Of a stretch of 64,000 bases of DNA, positions 53,889 through 62,280 are shown piece by piece. Origin of the DNA: an uncultured Veillonella sp. Its GTDB lineage: Bacteria; Bacillota; Negativicutes; Veillonellales; Veillonellaceae. Where the stretch lies: the NCBI RefSeq assembly GCF_934230905.1, contig NZ_CAKQFJ010000004.1, forward strand, positions 1 through 64,000, in the 5' to 3' direction. The notes below the pieces were generated by a model that saw only the letters and a list, made by a program, of their open reading frames with translations, searched no databases and had not been told where the DNA came from. The position numbers were made by a program, and so were the translations under genes. The stretch's first letter is position 1. Every line of letters begins with the position of its first letter.

Positions 53889-53937
53889 ATTATATCATAT
53901 CCACAACATTTGCACGAATTTTCAATAATTATTATCA
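53889..53937 (-). promoter_or_regulatory. Extended -10 promoter and Fur-like box before the M16 gene
   Basis: Minus-strand TGATATAAT (TATAAT 53894-53889) is a textbook extended -10. About 30 bp further up, TGATAATAATTATTG (53937-53923) matches the 7-1-7 Fur consensus at 12 of 14 positions. In AT-rich DNA this may be chance. The gap 53828-53990 otherwise has no gene. Confidence 0.4.
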
Positions 53938-53990
53938 AATTACATCTATAACACTATATAGTTTACAGATAATACAATATATATACAACA

Positions 53991-54023
53991 AGTAAGGGCA
54001 CTCTAATGTTGAGTGCCCTTACT
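53991..54023 (-). terminator. Terminator of the lysC unit
   Basis: 13-bp perfect stem AGTAAGGGCACTC / GAGTGCCCTTACT, 7-nt loop, followed by TTGTTG on the minus strand; 8 bp after the stop of the 106-aa gene. Confidence 0.88.
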
Positions 54024-54030
54024 GTTTATA

Positions 54031-54351
54031 TTATTTATCTTGATTCATTTGCCATTTTTTATTGCGCCGACTCGTCAATAACCCTTCGAGAACGACTTCA
54101 AATTGGCGAAAACTCAATGTATAGGGAGCATACATATCCGGTACTACCTTATACGATATAATCACTTCTGATGCATCATAATTATAAAATATACCATGTA
54201 GATTGCTCACTGTTGTATAGCCCGTTTGTGCTTGCTCTAATGTAGGGATAGGTTGTGTTTTTAAATTAGCCAACAAATCACTAATAAAACCTTCTTTGCG
54301 CCCTTGATCATCGAGCATTTCGTCCATAAATGTACGTAGACTATCCATCAT
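54031..54351 (-). CDS. Hypothetical protein after lysC (106 aa)
   Basis: Short acidic-to-neutral cytoplasmic protein with no membrane segment and no domain I recognise. An N-terminal helix (RTFMDEMLDDQGRKEGFISDLLANL) is followed by beta-rich IISYKVVPDMYAPYTLSFRQFEVV. Its ATG is 6 bases after the lysC stop, with AGAGG ten bases upstream, so it belongs to the lysC transcript and shares its terminator. No function is proposed. Confidence 0.65.
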   Translation of the reverse strand: MMDSLRTFMDEMLDDQGRKEGFISDLLANLKTQPIPTLEQAQTGYTTVSNLHGIFYNYDASEVIISYKVVPDMYAPYTLSFRQFEVVLEGLLTSRRNKKWQMNQDK

Positions 54352-54357
54352 GCTATA

Positions 54358-55587
54358 TTAGCCTCTTTCATTTAGTAACAGACCATTATGAATAACACGA
54401 ACTGCCTCTTTTACACGATTTTCAGCAACTAAACAGGAAATACTAATTTCAGAAGTACTAATAATTTCAATATTAATGCCTTCTTTACTAAGAATATCAA
54501 ACATTTGTGCAGCTACACCAGGTTGACCTAACATACCAGCACCAATAATGGATACTTTTGCCATATTTTCATCAATATTGACAGCTTCAATATCAACTGT
54601 TTTTTGTAATTCTGACAATACCTCTCTTGCTAAAACCACGTCATCAAGAGCTACTGTAAAAATTAAATCTGTTTTAGGTTCGCCTACAGAACGAATAGAT
54701 TGAACAATCATATCTACATCAACATTTTTTTCTGCTAAAGCTTTAAATACTTTCGCTGCAATACCAGGTTTATTTTCAACACCTACAAGAGCTACTTTTG
54801 CTGTATTTGTATCATCGGCTACGCCTGTAATTACATGTTTATTAGATTCCACGGTATAATCCTCCCGAATAATTGTGCCTGTATTATTACTGAATGTAGA
54901 GCGAACATGAATAGGTACACCATAACGGAAACCCATTTCAACAGCGCGTGGTTGCATTACACCAGCACCTAATCGCGCCATTTCAAGCATTTCACCATAT
55001 GTAACTTCTTCTAATTTGAAAGCTTCTTTTGCTACACGAGGATCTGTAGAATATACGCCTTCTACATCAGTAAAGATTTCACATACGTCAGCCTTCATAG
55101 CACCTGCTAAAGCTACGGCAGTCGTATCTGAACCACCACGGCCCAAAGTTACCATATCGCCATATTCGGTAATACCTTGGAAACCTGCAACAACAACGAT
55201 ATTGCCAGCATCCAATGCTTCAAATACACGGTTAGGATCAACACCTAAAATACGACCTTTATTAAAGTTATCACTACTTGTAATACCTGCTTGATCACCA
55301 GTCAAAGAAACGGCCTTTTGACCGCGTTCATTAAATGCCATAGCCATCAAGGCAATGGTTACTTGTTCACCAGTAGATAACAAGCGGTCCATTTCACGAC
55401 CATATGGTTTAGATGTTACTTGTTTTGCCAAAGCAACCAAGTCATCTGTTGTATCCCCCATAGCAGATACAACTATTACAATGCGATCGTCCTCTTTCTT
55501 TTCATGAAGGACACGATCAACGATATTAAATATTTTTTCAGGTGTTGCAACAGAACTGCCACCAAACTTTTTGACGATTAATGCCAC
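54358..55587 (-). CDS. lysC: Aspartate kinase (409 aa)
   Basis: First step from aspartate to lysine (and DAP), threonine and methionine. N-terminal KFGGSSVATPEKI, ATP-binding TLGRGGSDTTAVALAGA, substrate site VSAMGDTTD. Two ACT domains at about 265-335 and 345-405 (LVGVENKPGIAAKVF; SIIGAGMLGQPGVAAQMF) predict feedback control by lysine and/or threonine. No fusion to homoserine dehydrogenase. DAP produced downstream is used by the MurE encoded in this window. The 231-bp gap before it has no gene. Confidence 0.96.
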   Translation of the reverse strand: MALIVKKFGGSSVATPEKIFNIVDRVLHEKKEDDRIVIVVSAMGDTTDDLVALAKQVTSKPYGREMDRLLSTGEQVTIALMAMAFNERGQKAVSLTGDQAGITSSDNFNKGRILGVDPNRVFEALDAGNIVVVAGFQGITEYGDMVTLGRGGSDTTAVALAGAMKADVCEIFTDVEGVYSTDPRVAKEAFKLEEVTYGEMLEMARLGAGVMQPRAVEMGFRYGVPIHVRSTFSNNTGTIIREDYTVESNKHVITGVADDTNTAKVALVGVENKPGIAAKVFKALAEKNVDVDMIVQSIRSVGEPKTDLIFTVALDDVVLAREVLSELQKTVDIEAVNIDENMAKVSIIGAGMLGQPGVAAQMFDILSKEGINIEIISTSEISISCLVAENRVKEAVRVIHNGLLLNERG

Positions 55588-55772
55588 TATTATCCCTCAT
55601 TTATCAATGTACTAAAAATTAACATGCATATACTTTACCATAAAACAAACTGCACTGTAAAGGGATATACTGGTATCTTTCCACTACAAAAGAACAAAAC
55701 TCTTTTTATCGCGGACACATCCTATTTACAATCAATAGTGAATCTTCGTCATGTATTATACTATCCATACAA

Positions 55773-55800
55773 AAAAGACCAACCCTAAGGCTGGTCTTTT
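55773..55800 (-). terminator. Terminator after superoxide reductase
   Basis: 12-bp stem with 4-nt loop. One position is A-C on the plus strand but U-G on the minus strand, which supports its use on the minus strand, after the gene ending at 55819. A run of T follows. Confidence 0.85.
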
Positions 55801-55818
55801 TCAGTCAAATACATTCTA

Positions 55819-56208
55819 TTATTCAACTACGATAGCTTTTTCAGATTCCCACAAACCATGGATATTGCAGTAAGATACAGCAATTAATTTACCAGATTTT
55901 TTCAAGGATACTGCTAATGTACCTTCAGAAACTGCTACTACAGGACCTTCATTTGCTGTTGCACCATCACCATGTACGTTGAAGGATACTTCACCAACTT
56001 CGAAAGGCAATTGAGTGCCTTCAGCTACAAAGTACAATTTAATCCAATTAATGTGATGTTCTACAGTATTTGGATGAGCAATATCTTTACCAACGGACAA
56101 GTTTACGTGGAAAGTTTCACCAGCTTTAACTTTGTCAGCAGCTTCAATAACAGGAACGTGTTTTTCAGTAGCGAAATCGCCAGATTTAATGTAATCATGT
56201 ACAGCCAT
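55819..56208 (-). CDS. Superoxide reductase, neelaredoxin type (129 aa)
   Basis: Reduces superoxide to peroxide without making oxygen, typical of strict anaerobes. Single SOR domain with the Fe(His)4Cys ligands: EKHVPVIEA, HPNTVEHHINWIKLYF, and YCNIHGLWES. No N-terminal desulforedoxin iron centre, so it is class II. ATG at 56208 with AGGAGG six bases upstream is used; the open frame extends ten codons more. It is transcribed apart from the corrinoid genes, with the repeat element between. Confidence 0.94.
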   Translation of the reverse strand: MAVHDYIKSGDFATEKHVPVIEAADKVKAGETFHVNLSVGKDIAHPNTVEHHINWIKLYFVAEGTQLPFEVGEVSFNVHGDGATANEGPVVAVSEGTLAVSLKKSGKLIAVSYCNIHGLWESEKAIVVE

Positions 56209-56309
56209 AATTAACCTCCTGATTATAGTTATATACATACTTAATGTCTAATAATGTTAGCACCTTGTGCTTATATCTATATTATACATTTTCGATATAG
56301 TTTAGGCAA

Positions 56310-56450
56310 GGACTTTTTCGAAAATTTTCTATTTATTTGTAAAGGGATGGCTGCTGTGGCTCCATCGGCCGGGTCTTCCTATAGGAAGGGCCAAAAGTCG
56401 CCTCAGCAGCCATCCCTTTACAGCACTCTAGAAAATTTTCGGAAAACTCC
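56310..56450. repeat. Long imperfect inverted repeat (hairpin element)
   Basis: Arms 56339-56356 and 56404-56421 match over 18 bp; outer arms 56319-56331 and 56429-56441 match over 13 bp, separated by a symmetric 7-nt mismatch. Partly matching flanks extend the pairing to about 56310 and 56450. The loop holds its own palindrome CTTCCTATAGGAAG flanked by GGCC on both sides. It is GC-richer than surroundings. It could be a MITE remnant or a structured RNA. Confidence 0.8.
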
Positions 56451-56461
56451 ATGGTGAGAGG

Positions 56462-56510
56462 GAAAAACCGGCCAGGTCTGTCCCTTCGGGACAGGGCCAA
56501 AATCGCATCC
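56462..56510 (-). terminator. Second hairpin unit, likely end of the cobO transcript
   Basis: On the minus strand GGCC-CT-GTCCC-GAA-GGGAC-AG-ACCT-GGCC folds into nested stems, then GGTTTTT follows: a plausible intrinsic terminator after cobO. Its flanks (GGCCAAAA...TCGC and CGGCC.GGTCT) repeat those of the inner hairpin at 56364-56404, so the two are copies with different stems. Another small hairpin, TAGGTC/GACCTA, lies at 56519-56545. Confidence 0.6.
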
Positions 56511-56545
56511 ATCCATCTATAGGTCATTGGCTTCGCCTCGACCTA

Positions 56546-57088
56546 CTAAAACTCAATTCCTTTTGCCGCTTTTATGCCTTTTTCGTAAGCGTGTTTTACT
56601 ACGTTCATTTCGGTCACTGTATCAGCGATGTTGATGATTTCAGGTTTTGCATAGCGGCCTGTTAGGATGACATGTAGTCGCTCTGGTTTGTGTTTAAGCA
56701 TATCTACAACGGAGTTAACGTCAATGAGTTCATAGTTAATAGCATTGTTGATTTCGTCCATAACAATGAGATCCCATTTGTCGGAATTAACCTCTTCTAC
56801 TAAGGTTCTCCACGCTTCTTGAGCTGCTGCTTTATGTTTTTCTAGTTCATCTACAGTCACCTTATCTCGATTGTAGTAGATAAATCCTTTGCCCATGGAT
56901 TTAATGGTAACCGCATCCCCCAGTTTTTTCAGGCCTTCTAGTTCACCGTAACCATGACCGCTTTTGATGAATTGTAGAATCAAAACTTTCAAACCTTGTC
57001 CTACAGCACGTAAAACCACACCTAGTGCCGCTGTTGTCTTTCCTTTACCATTGCCAGTGTTGACAAGAATTAAACCACGTTCACTCAT
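56546..57088 (-). CDS. cobO: Corrinoid adenosyltransferase, CobA/CobO family (180 aa)
   Basis: Transfers the adenosyl group from ATP to cob(I)alamin or cobyrinic acid a,c-diamide. P-loop VNTGNGKGKTTAALG near the N-terminus, and GELEGL, WDLIVMDEINNAINYELID and VHVILTGR-like LHVILTGRYAKPEI are typical of the BtuR/CobA/CobO family. Its position after cbiA fits the order of the corrin pathway. The 82 bp before it contain no recognisable gene. Confidence 0.95.
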   Translation of the reverse strand: MSERGLILVNTGNGKGKTTAALGVVLRAVGQGLKVLILQFIKSGHGYGELEGLKKLGDAVTIKSMGKGFIYYNRDKVTVDELEKHKAAAQEAWRTLVEEVNSDKWDLIVMDEINNAINYELIDVNSVVDMLKHKPERLHVILTGRYAKPEIINIADTVTEMNVVKHAYEKGIKAAKGIEF

Positions 57089-57170
57089 TTTCTACTCCTA
57101 TTATGTCATACTATTATATAGCGCTGCAATCTATTATTATGATGATGATTTGAATACTACTACAACAAAT

Positions 57171-58544
57171 CTATTTAACATGACTGAAAGCTTCGCACAT
57201 ATCTACAAAATGCTTAGCCCCTTCAAGAGAACCAGCAAAGTTAAGATGTAGATAGGATGCCAACACATTATCGGTAGCATAGCCTCCATCATAGGACTGA
57301 GGTTTTCTACCACCTTCTAAATGAAAGGCCCACGGAAATTCTTCTATGGTAGGTTCCATGGTTGAGAAATGGAATTCATGCCCATGCAAAGATGTTCCTG
57401 TATTGCCAAGTAATGTGTCGCGTTTAGCTGTTGCCGTTACATATCCTACCTTTTGCAGTTTTTGTTGCATTACACAATTAGCAGGCACAACGCCAACTGT
57501 ATCAAACACATTTCCATCAAAATCGTGAATATGTTCACAAAGGTACATAAGGCCACCACATTCAGCATAGATAGGCATATGATATTGATTAGCTTTACGG
57601 ATTGATTCCTTCATAGCCGTATTTACGGATAAAGCCTGCAAGAACATTTCAGGAAAACCACCGCCAAATACGAGGCCATCTACATCAGGAATAACACTAT
57701 CTTTTAACGGACTAAAGTAAACTAGTTCAGCACCTTGTGCTTCAAGCGCAGACAAGCTTGCTGGGTAGTAGAACGAAAAGGCTTCATCATAAGCAACGCC
57801 AATTTTCGTTCGTTTTGTAACACCCTTGGTTATATCAATCGGTGCCGGCATAGGTGTAGCACTGGCCGCCACCTTATAGAGCGCCTCTAAATCCACCATA
57901 GATTCCACGGCATGCTGAATCGTTGCAATAGCCTCTGTAGGATCAACTTCTGTAACCGGTGTCAAACCAAGATGACGTTCAGGAGAATGCATGCGATCAT
58001 CACGGCGTATAGCACCAATAACAGGAACGCCAATTTTTTCCATACCTTCGCGAACCATACGTTCATGATTATCAGAACCTAAACGATTTAAAATGACGCC
58101 TTTAAAATCCACATCCTTATCATACTCTCTAAAGCCCATGGCAATGGCCGCAGCGCTTTCACCCATAGCCTTGCAATCAATAACGAGTACAACAGGAGCA
58201 CCTAATTGCTTAGCGATTTGAGCCGTACTGCTCACACCTTCACGACCGCCATCATAGAGGCCCATAACGCCTTCAATAATGGCTAGGTCTGCATCACCCG
58301 CCATGGATGCAAAAAATGATGGCAATGTATCCGGTGGGACTAACCAGGAATCTAAATTATAACTTTCACGGCCCGATGCAATTTTATGAAAGCCCGGATC
58401 AATATAATCCGGGCCCACTTTAAAGGATTGCACCCCATGGCCACTTGCTCGATACGCTGCGAGAAGGCCCGCAACAATAGTTGTTTTGCCAACACCAGAA
58501 TTAGTACCAGCTATAACAACACGTGGAATGGGTACAGTATTCAT
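57171..58544 (-). CDS. cbiA: Cobyrinate a,c-diamide synthase (457 aa)
   Basis: ATP-dependent amidotransferase that amidates carboxylates a and c of cobyrinate. N-terminal dethiobiotin-synthetase-like ATPase (RVVIAGTNSGVGKTTIVAG; VGPDYIDPGFH) and C-terminal class I glutaminase domain with the nucleophile Cys in PIYAECGGLMYL and catalytic His near HEFHFS. Normal length. It is followed by cobO and preceded by cbiL; all are spaced 70-90 bp apart. Confidence 0.96.
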   Translation of the reverse strand: MNTVPIPRVVIAGTNSGVGKTTIVAGLLAAYRASGHGVQSFKVGPDYIDPGFHKIASGRESYNLDSWLVPPDTLPSFFASMAGDADLAIIEGVMGLYDGGREGVSSTAQIAKQLGAPVVLVIDCKAMGESAAAIAMGFREYDKDVDFKGVILNRLGSDNHERMVREGMEKIGVPVIGAIRRDDRMHSPERHLGLTPVTEVDPTEAIATIQHAVESMVDLEALYKVAASATPMPAPIDITKGVTKRTKIGVAYDEAFSFYYPASLSALEAQGAELVYFSPLKDSVIPDVDGLVFGGGFPEMFLQALSVNTAMKESIRKANQYHMPIYAECGGLMYLCEHIHDFDGNVFDTVGVVPANCVMQQKLQKVGYVTATAKRDTLLGNTGTSLHGHEFHFSTMEPTIEEFPWAFHLEGGRKPQSYDGGYATDNVLASYLHLNFAGSLEGAKHFVDMCEAFSHVK

Positions 58545-58615
58545 ATGTATTACCTCTTATTAATACTATCCATGTAACTTTTACACAAGCACTACAGATA
58601 ACAGAGAATAGTTAA

Positions 58616-59323
58616 TTAACGATCTTTACGTTTTGCTAAAATTGTAGATAAGTAGTTTAATTTCTTGTCTTTTGGCATATTATCGAGACCTACGAAAACT
58701 TGTTCATCAGGCAAACCAACACGAGAAATCATAACGGCATCATCAGCCATATTATGTTTCAATAATACATCTTGCACTTCATCAAAGTTTTTATACACCT
58801 TCATAATAACTGCATCATCAGCAACAGCCAATACAGCATCAATTTTTTCCTTTGGTGCAGTAGCTGGAACAATCGCCAATACTTCTTCTTTTTCTACAAT
58901 TGGATAGCCAAGATGGGAACCAATAGCACAGAACGCAGTAATACCAGGGATTGTTTCAATTTCATAACCTGTATTTTCAATCAAGCGATACACATACATA
59001 TATGTACTGTAGAACATTGGATCACCAAGTGTTAAGAAAACAACTTGTTTACCTTGTTCTAAATACGATACGATAATGCGCTTCGCTTCTTCCCAACCTT
59101 CTTGTTGTGTAGCATCATCTAATACCATTGGAAATACAACAGGTACAATTTCAGTATGTTCTTGAATATATGGTTTTGCAATATTAAGTGCTACAGAACC
59201 ATCTTTTTTCTCTGTTTTAGGTGTAATAATAATGTCTGCTTCGCCTACAATGCGCGCAGCTTTCACAGTCATTAATTCAGAGTCCCCAGGACCAACACCT
59301 ATACCATATAATTTACCTTTCAT
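58616..59323 (-). CDS. cbiL: Cobalt-factor II C20-methyltransferase (235 aa)
   Basis: SAM-dependent methyltransferase of the anaerobic corrin pathway. Family motifs: GIGVGPGDSELMTVKAA, VVFLTLGDPMFYSTYMYV, ETIPGITAFCAIGSHLG. CobI (aerobic, precorrin-2) and CbiL (anaerobic, cobalt-factor II) are similar; CbiL is chosen because a CbiK-type cobalt chelatase is encoded directly upstream and the organism seems anaerobic. Confidence 0.93.
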   Translation of the reverse strand: MKGKLYGIGVGPGDSELMTVKAARIVGEADIIITPKTEKKDGSVALNIAKPYIQEHTEIVPVVFPMVLDDATQQEGWEEAKRIIVSYLEQGKQVVFLTLGDPMFYSTYMYVYRLIENTGYEIETIPGITAFCAIGSHLGYPIVEKEEVLAIVPATAPKEKIDAVLAVADDAVIMKVYKNFDEVQDVLLKHNMADDAVMISRVGLPDEQVFVGLDNMPKDKKLNYLSTILAKRKDR

Positions 59324-59415
59324 GATGATTCTCCTATTCTATATTTCAATATGATTAACATTAGTATTATACCTAATTCGTTAAATATATACAAAAATTT
59401 TGTGAAATTTACACC

Positions 59416-60270
59416 TTATTTTACATTAGGAATAGATGGTCTATGGCTACTACGTTTACCATATACATCATCAATACAATCTTGAATATGTTGACAATAA
59501 ATATCTTGAATCTCTGTATATTCACCTAATGCATGTTGCATTTCTTCTACTTCATAGCCGGCCTCACGTAATATATTTACTACGCTATCCTCTTCATCAC
59601 CAAATAAGTCATTAAGCGCATGATCACCGAGTACGAGAAGCAATGGGTGTACAAAAATTTTATTAGGAATCTTACCATCAAGCCATTCCCAAGGTATAGC
59701 AATATCCTCAACGTAAGGAGCACTTTCTAAAGTGGCAACACGAACATGATTAAGGCCACTGCGAATCAATTGGTATTGCAAATAACCATACGCAGAGTTA
59801 CCAGAGCCCAATCCACCATGACCAACAAATAACAAACCATCTTCGTCGCTAATAGCTAATGATTTCACAAATGTGTCGATTAAAATTTGATAATCATTTG
59901 GGTGTTCTTCTTGTCCCATATAGTATACCAACGGACGACCAACACGCAAGGTGTTAAGTTCTTGTGCTCGTTCATGATGCAAGATATTTCCTTTTAACTT
60001 ATCGAATTCTTCACCACCAGTGAAATGTAATGGTTGCACATAAATGTCTGTATATCCGTCATTAATAAGAGCATCTAAAGCACCTTGCTCTGTAGGAATC
60101 TCAATGCCACGATCACGCAAACGCTTTACGATGATACGCGATGAAAAGGCTAGTCGCACCTCATAATTTGTATATTTTTCTTTAATATGATTTACAACAG
60201 CATCAATCTGGTTTTCGCGAGCTGAATCAACTGTCGATCCAAATGCCACTACTAATATAGCTTGTTTCAT
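59416..60270 (-). CDS. cbiK: Sirohydrochlorin cobaltochelatase CbiK (284 aa)
   Basis: Class II chelatase inserting cobalt into sirohydrochlorin. The two metal-binding histidines and the glutamate are intact: GLLFVGHGGLGSGN (His), VATLESAPYV (Glu), and PLLLVLGDHALNDLFGD (His). There is no signal peptide, so it is cytoplasmic and would supply CbiL. It is first in the cbiK-cbiL-cbiA-cobO run. The 92 bp up to cbiL and 206 bp to the next gene show no cobalamin riboswitch that I can recognise. Confidence 0.95.
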   Translation of the reverse strand: MKQAILVVAFGSTVDSARENQIDAVVNHIKEKYTNYEVRLAFSSRIIVKRLRDRGIEIPTEQGALDALINDGYTDIYVQPLHFTGGEEFDKLKGNILHHERAQELNTLRVGRPLVYYMGQEEHPNDYQILIDTFVKSLAISDEDGLLFVGHGGLGSGNSAYGYLQYQLIRSGLNHVRVATLESAPYVEDIAIPWEWLDGKIPNKIFVHPLLLVLGDHALNDLFGDEEDSVVNILREAGYEVEEMQHALGEYTEIQDIYCQHIQDCIDDVYGKRSSHRPSIPNVK

Positions 60271-60393
60271 AACCGTCTCCTTATTTTATATAATTCACTA
60301 CTCATCATACCATACGTATTCATATAGTGGGATACCATACCATGTATAAAAAACCTATTATGATTAACTTTCATAACCTTATATGACTTAAAA

Positions 60394-60419
60394 AGCACCT
60401 GTCTTCAAAGACAGATGCT
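60394..60419 (-). terminator. Terminator after the CbiK-like paralogue
   Basis: 12-bp stem AGCATCTGTCTT / AAGACAGGTGCT with one G-U pair, followed by TTTTTAAG on the minus strand. It separates the Fur-boxed paralogue from the corrinoid run. Confidence 0.8.
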
Positions 60420-60476
60420 CTTTAATGATAGTGTGTATTTATGAGAGGGTTTATATTACAACCTTATCAAAAGCAA

Positions 60477-61358
60477 TTAGGAAATCATTCCTTGTGCCTC
60501 CATGCGAGAAGGTCGAATAACAGTTTGATATGATTCGCGTTGAGGGCTGCGTTTTCTATCAGACATACGAATTGCTTGGCCTAAATGTTTCAAGAACAAA
60601 TCTTGTACATAGGGATTTTCACCAAGGCCTTCATTCCAAATATCTACATTGTATCCTTGTTCTGTAAGAAGTGCATAAATAGAATCAGAACGATCACCGC
60701 CAAGGTAATCCATTAAATGAGTAGAACCAATCAAAGCTAATGGTACAACAAGCACATCTTTATGACCCATTCGATCTACCAATGTTAAGGCTTGCTTAAA
60801 TGTAGGGAAACCATTTGTGGTAAATACAGCTACATTAGGAGCAGAACCATACATGGCTTTCAATTGTAATGTGGAGAATTCCAATTGATTTTGACCATTT
60901 GCCATTAATAAAACGGATTTATTAAGAGATTTAGTGTTAATATGACGCATAATCCCATCTAATGTAGCTTCATAATCATCAGCGTAATTTTTAACACCTA
61001 ATGATGTTAATAAGGGCTTACCAATATTAACTTGAGAGAAATTATATTCACTGCTATGTAAAAATTTAAGTGCTTGCTTACGCATTTGTTGATAGCATTG
61101 ATCCGCTACGAGTGTAATCGGCTGAATATATACCTCATCAATTCCCTTGCGACTAAACTCTTGCATGACGTCGGTGAAAGAAGCAATCGTATCATCATAT
61201 TTTTCATTCCACTTTTCCACTAATGCATCAGACAAAAATACACGTCGTACCTCTACATCTTTATATAAAGAACGAACTTTAGACTCTATAATACCAATGG
61301 ATGTTTCCACCGCTTCTTTATAAATTGATCCAAAGGATGCAATGATTATACCTTTCAT
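60477..61358 (-). CDS. CbiK-like paralogue lacking two chelatase ligands (293 aa)
   Basis: Full-length CbiK homologue (MKGIIIASFGSIYKEA; IYIQPITLVAD; LGENPYVQDLFLKHLGQAI near the end). Aligned to CbiK, the first catalytic His in GHG is Asn (LLMANGQNQ), and the Glu in TLESAP is Asn (TTNGFP), while the second His is kept (PLALIGSTHLMDYLGGD). It is therefore probably not a classical cobaltochelatase; it may handle another metal or a tetrapyrrole such as heme. ATG at 61358 (GGAGG six bases upstream) is chosen. A Fur-like box precedes it and a terminator follows, so it is its own unit. Confidence 0.85.
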   Translation of the reverse strand: MKGIIIASFGSIYKEAVETSIGIIESKVRSLYKDVEVRRVFLSDALVEKWNEKYDDTIASFTDVMQEFSRKGIDEVYIQPITLVADQCYQQMRKQALKFLHSSEYNFSQVNIGKPLLTSLGVKNYADDYEATLDGIMRHINTKSLNKSVLLMANGQNQLEFSTLQLKAMYGSAPNVAVFTTNGFPTFKQALTLVDRMGHKDVLVVPLALIGSTHLMDYLGGDRSDSIYALLTEQGYNVDIWNEGLGENPYVQDLFLKHLGQAIRMSDRKRSPQRESYQTVIRPSRMEAQGMIS

Positions 61359-61384
61359 ATGTGACCTCCATATACCCATATATA

Positions 61385-61417
61385 TGAAATAATTTTCATA
61401 AATGAAAATTATTATCA
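61385..61417 (-). promoter_or_regulatory. Fur-like boxes before the CbiK-like paralogue
   Basis: On the minus strand TGATAATAATTTTCA (61417-61403) matches the 7-1-7 Fur consensus TGATAATNATTATCA at 13 of 14 positions. Four bases on, TGAAAATTATTTCA (61398-61385) is a second, weaker site. They lie 27-59 bp before the ATG at 61358, where a promoter is expected. Confidence 0.65.
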
Positions 61418-61428
61418 ACTACTACGTA

Positions 61429-61716
61429 CTAATCATACAGGATTAGTATATGAAAGTCAATGAGAAATATTATCATATAATATTTCAGTTCACATCTTGA
61501 TATACGTCCCCGCCAGTTAAATAACTCCAACGACAAAATCTTTTTTTTAATCGGTACGATTTTATATAGGGAAAACTCATCTAAAAATTGTTCAAATCCA
61601 CCAAAATCAATTCTTATAAAATTAGAGCCGACCTTTTCAATACAATCTGATAAGCCATAGTCATTACAATATCTTTTACTTTCATATTTTGTAATACTTT
61701 CATGAATTGACCTCTT
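61429..61716 (-). pseudogene. DUF805 fragment, same frame after a stop codon
   Basis: Ninety-five sense codons continue in frame after the TAA of the next gene, with no ATG or usable start before the conserved part. Near its end the translation reads LFNWRGRISRCELKYYMIIFLID, the hallmark start of a DUF805 domain, which then breaks off at TAG. I read it as a remnant of a tandem DUF805 gene; the stop at 61717 may be a nonsense mutation. Confidence 0.55.
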
Positions 61717-62280
61717 TTAAACCGATGGCTTTACAAAAATTAGATAAAAAACATATATGTTCACAACAGGCACTATAAGAAAGAAAATCCAAAGACCACT
61801 ATTACCACTATCATGAAGTCTTCGAACAAGTAAACTAAAAAAAGGAATACACAAAATAGCAACTATAAATACATTTATCATCACTATACTATTTTGTCCC
61901 ATAATTTTAGGAATAAATGGTACAAAATAACTCAATACCATAGATAGAATAGAAAACAAAACCGTAAAAAGTAACAATTCATCTCTAGATGAACGACCAA
62001 TAAAATTGAATACATCCTTTATAAATACATTATGTAAGACATCCATAAATTCCAAGTCATCTTTTGTAGACTCTTTATTATTTATATCCTTAATTTCATC
62101 GGTTCTTCGAATTAAATCGAGCCACAACTTTCGAAATTTACTTTTAATAATCGATACGTTCAACGGATCAACAACTAAATCCGTTCCATCCCAAAATCCA
62201 GACTTCGGTTGTTCTCCATACCGATTTATTTTATTTCCGGGAACCAATAGCAATAATAATATAATTCTATTCATAATCAT
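61717..62280 (-). CDS. DUF805 membrane protein, probably a broken gene's 3-prime part (187 aa)
   Basis: C-terminal half (residues about 90-187) is a DUF805 domain: FNFIGRSSRDELLLF, several helices, and LVRRLHDSGNSGLWIFFLI. The N-terminus MIMNRIILLLLLVPGNKINRYGEQP looks like the END of another DUF805 domain (last helix and the G-N-YG tail), not a protein start. It overlaps the upstream gene by 14 bp at a run of eight A (62281-62288). Removing one base joins the two frames into one two-domain protein. Function of DUF805 is unknown. Confidence 0.6.
   Translation of the reverse strand: MIMNRIILLLLLVPGNKINRYGEQPKSGFWDGTDLVVDPLNVSIIKSKFRKLWLDLIRRTDEIKDINNKESTKDDLEFMDVLHNVFIKDVFNFIGRSSRDELLLFTVLFSILSMVLSYFVPFIPKIMGQNSIVMINVFIVAILCIPFFSLLVRRLHDSGNSGLWIFFLIVPVVNIYVFYLIFVKPSV

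Noticed and set aside
56254..56527. Small open frames on both strands with similar peptides (KGMAA...SYRK...PQQPSLY)
   Set aside because: The likeness is caused by the inverted repeat itself; no ribosome site fits and the sequence is better explained as structured non-coding DNA.
56310..56545. Cobalamin riboswitch near the corrinoid genes
   Set aside because: The element is after cobO, not before a gene, and I could not find the B12-box consensus; only a partial ACCTGGCC was seen.
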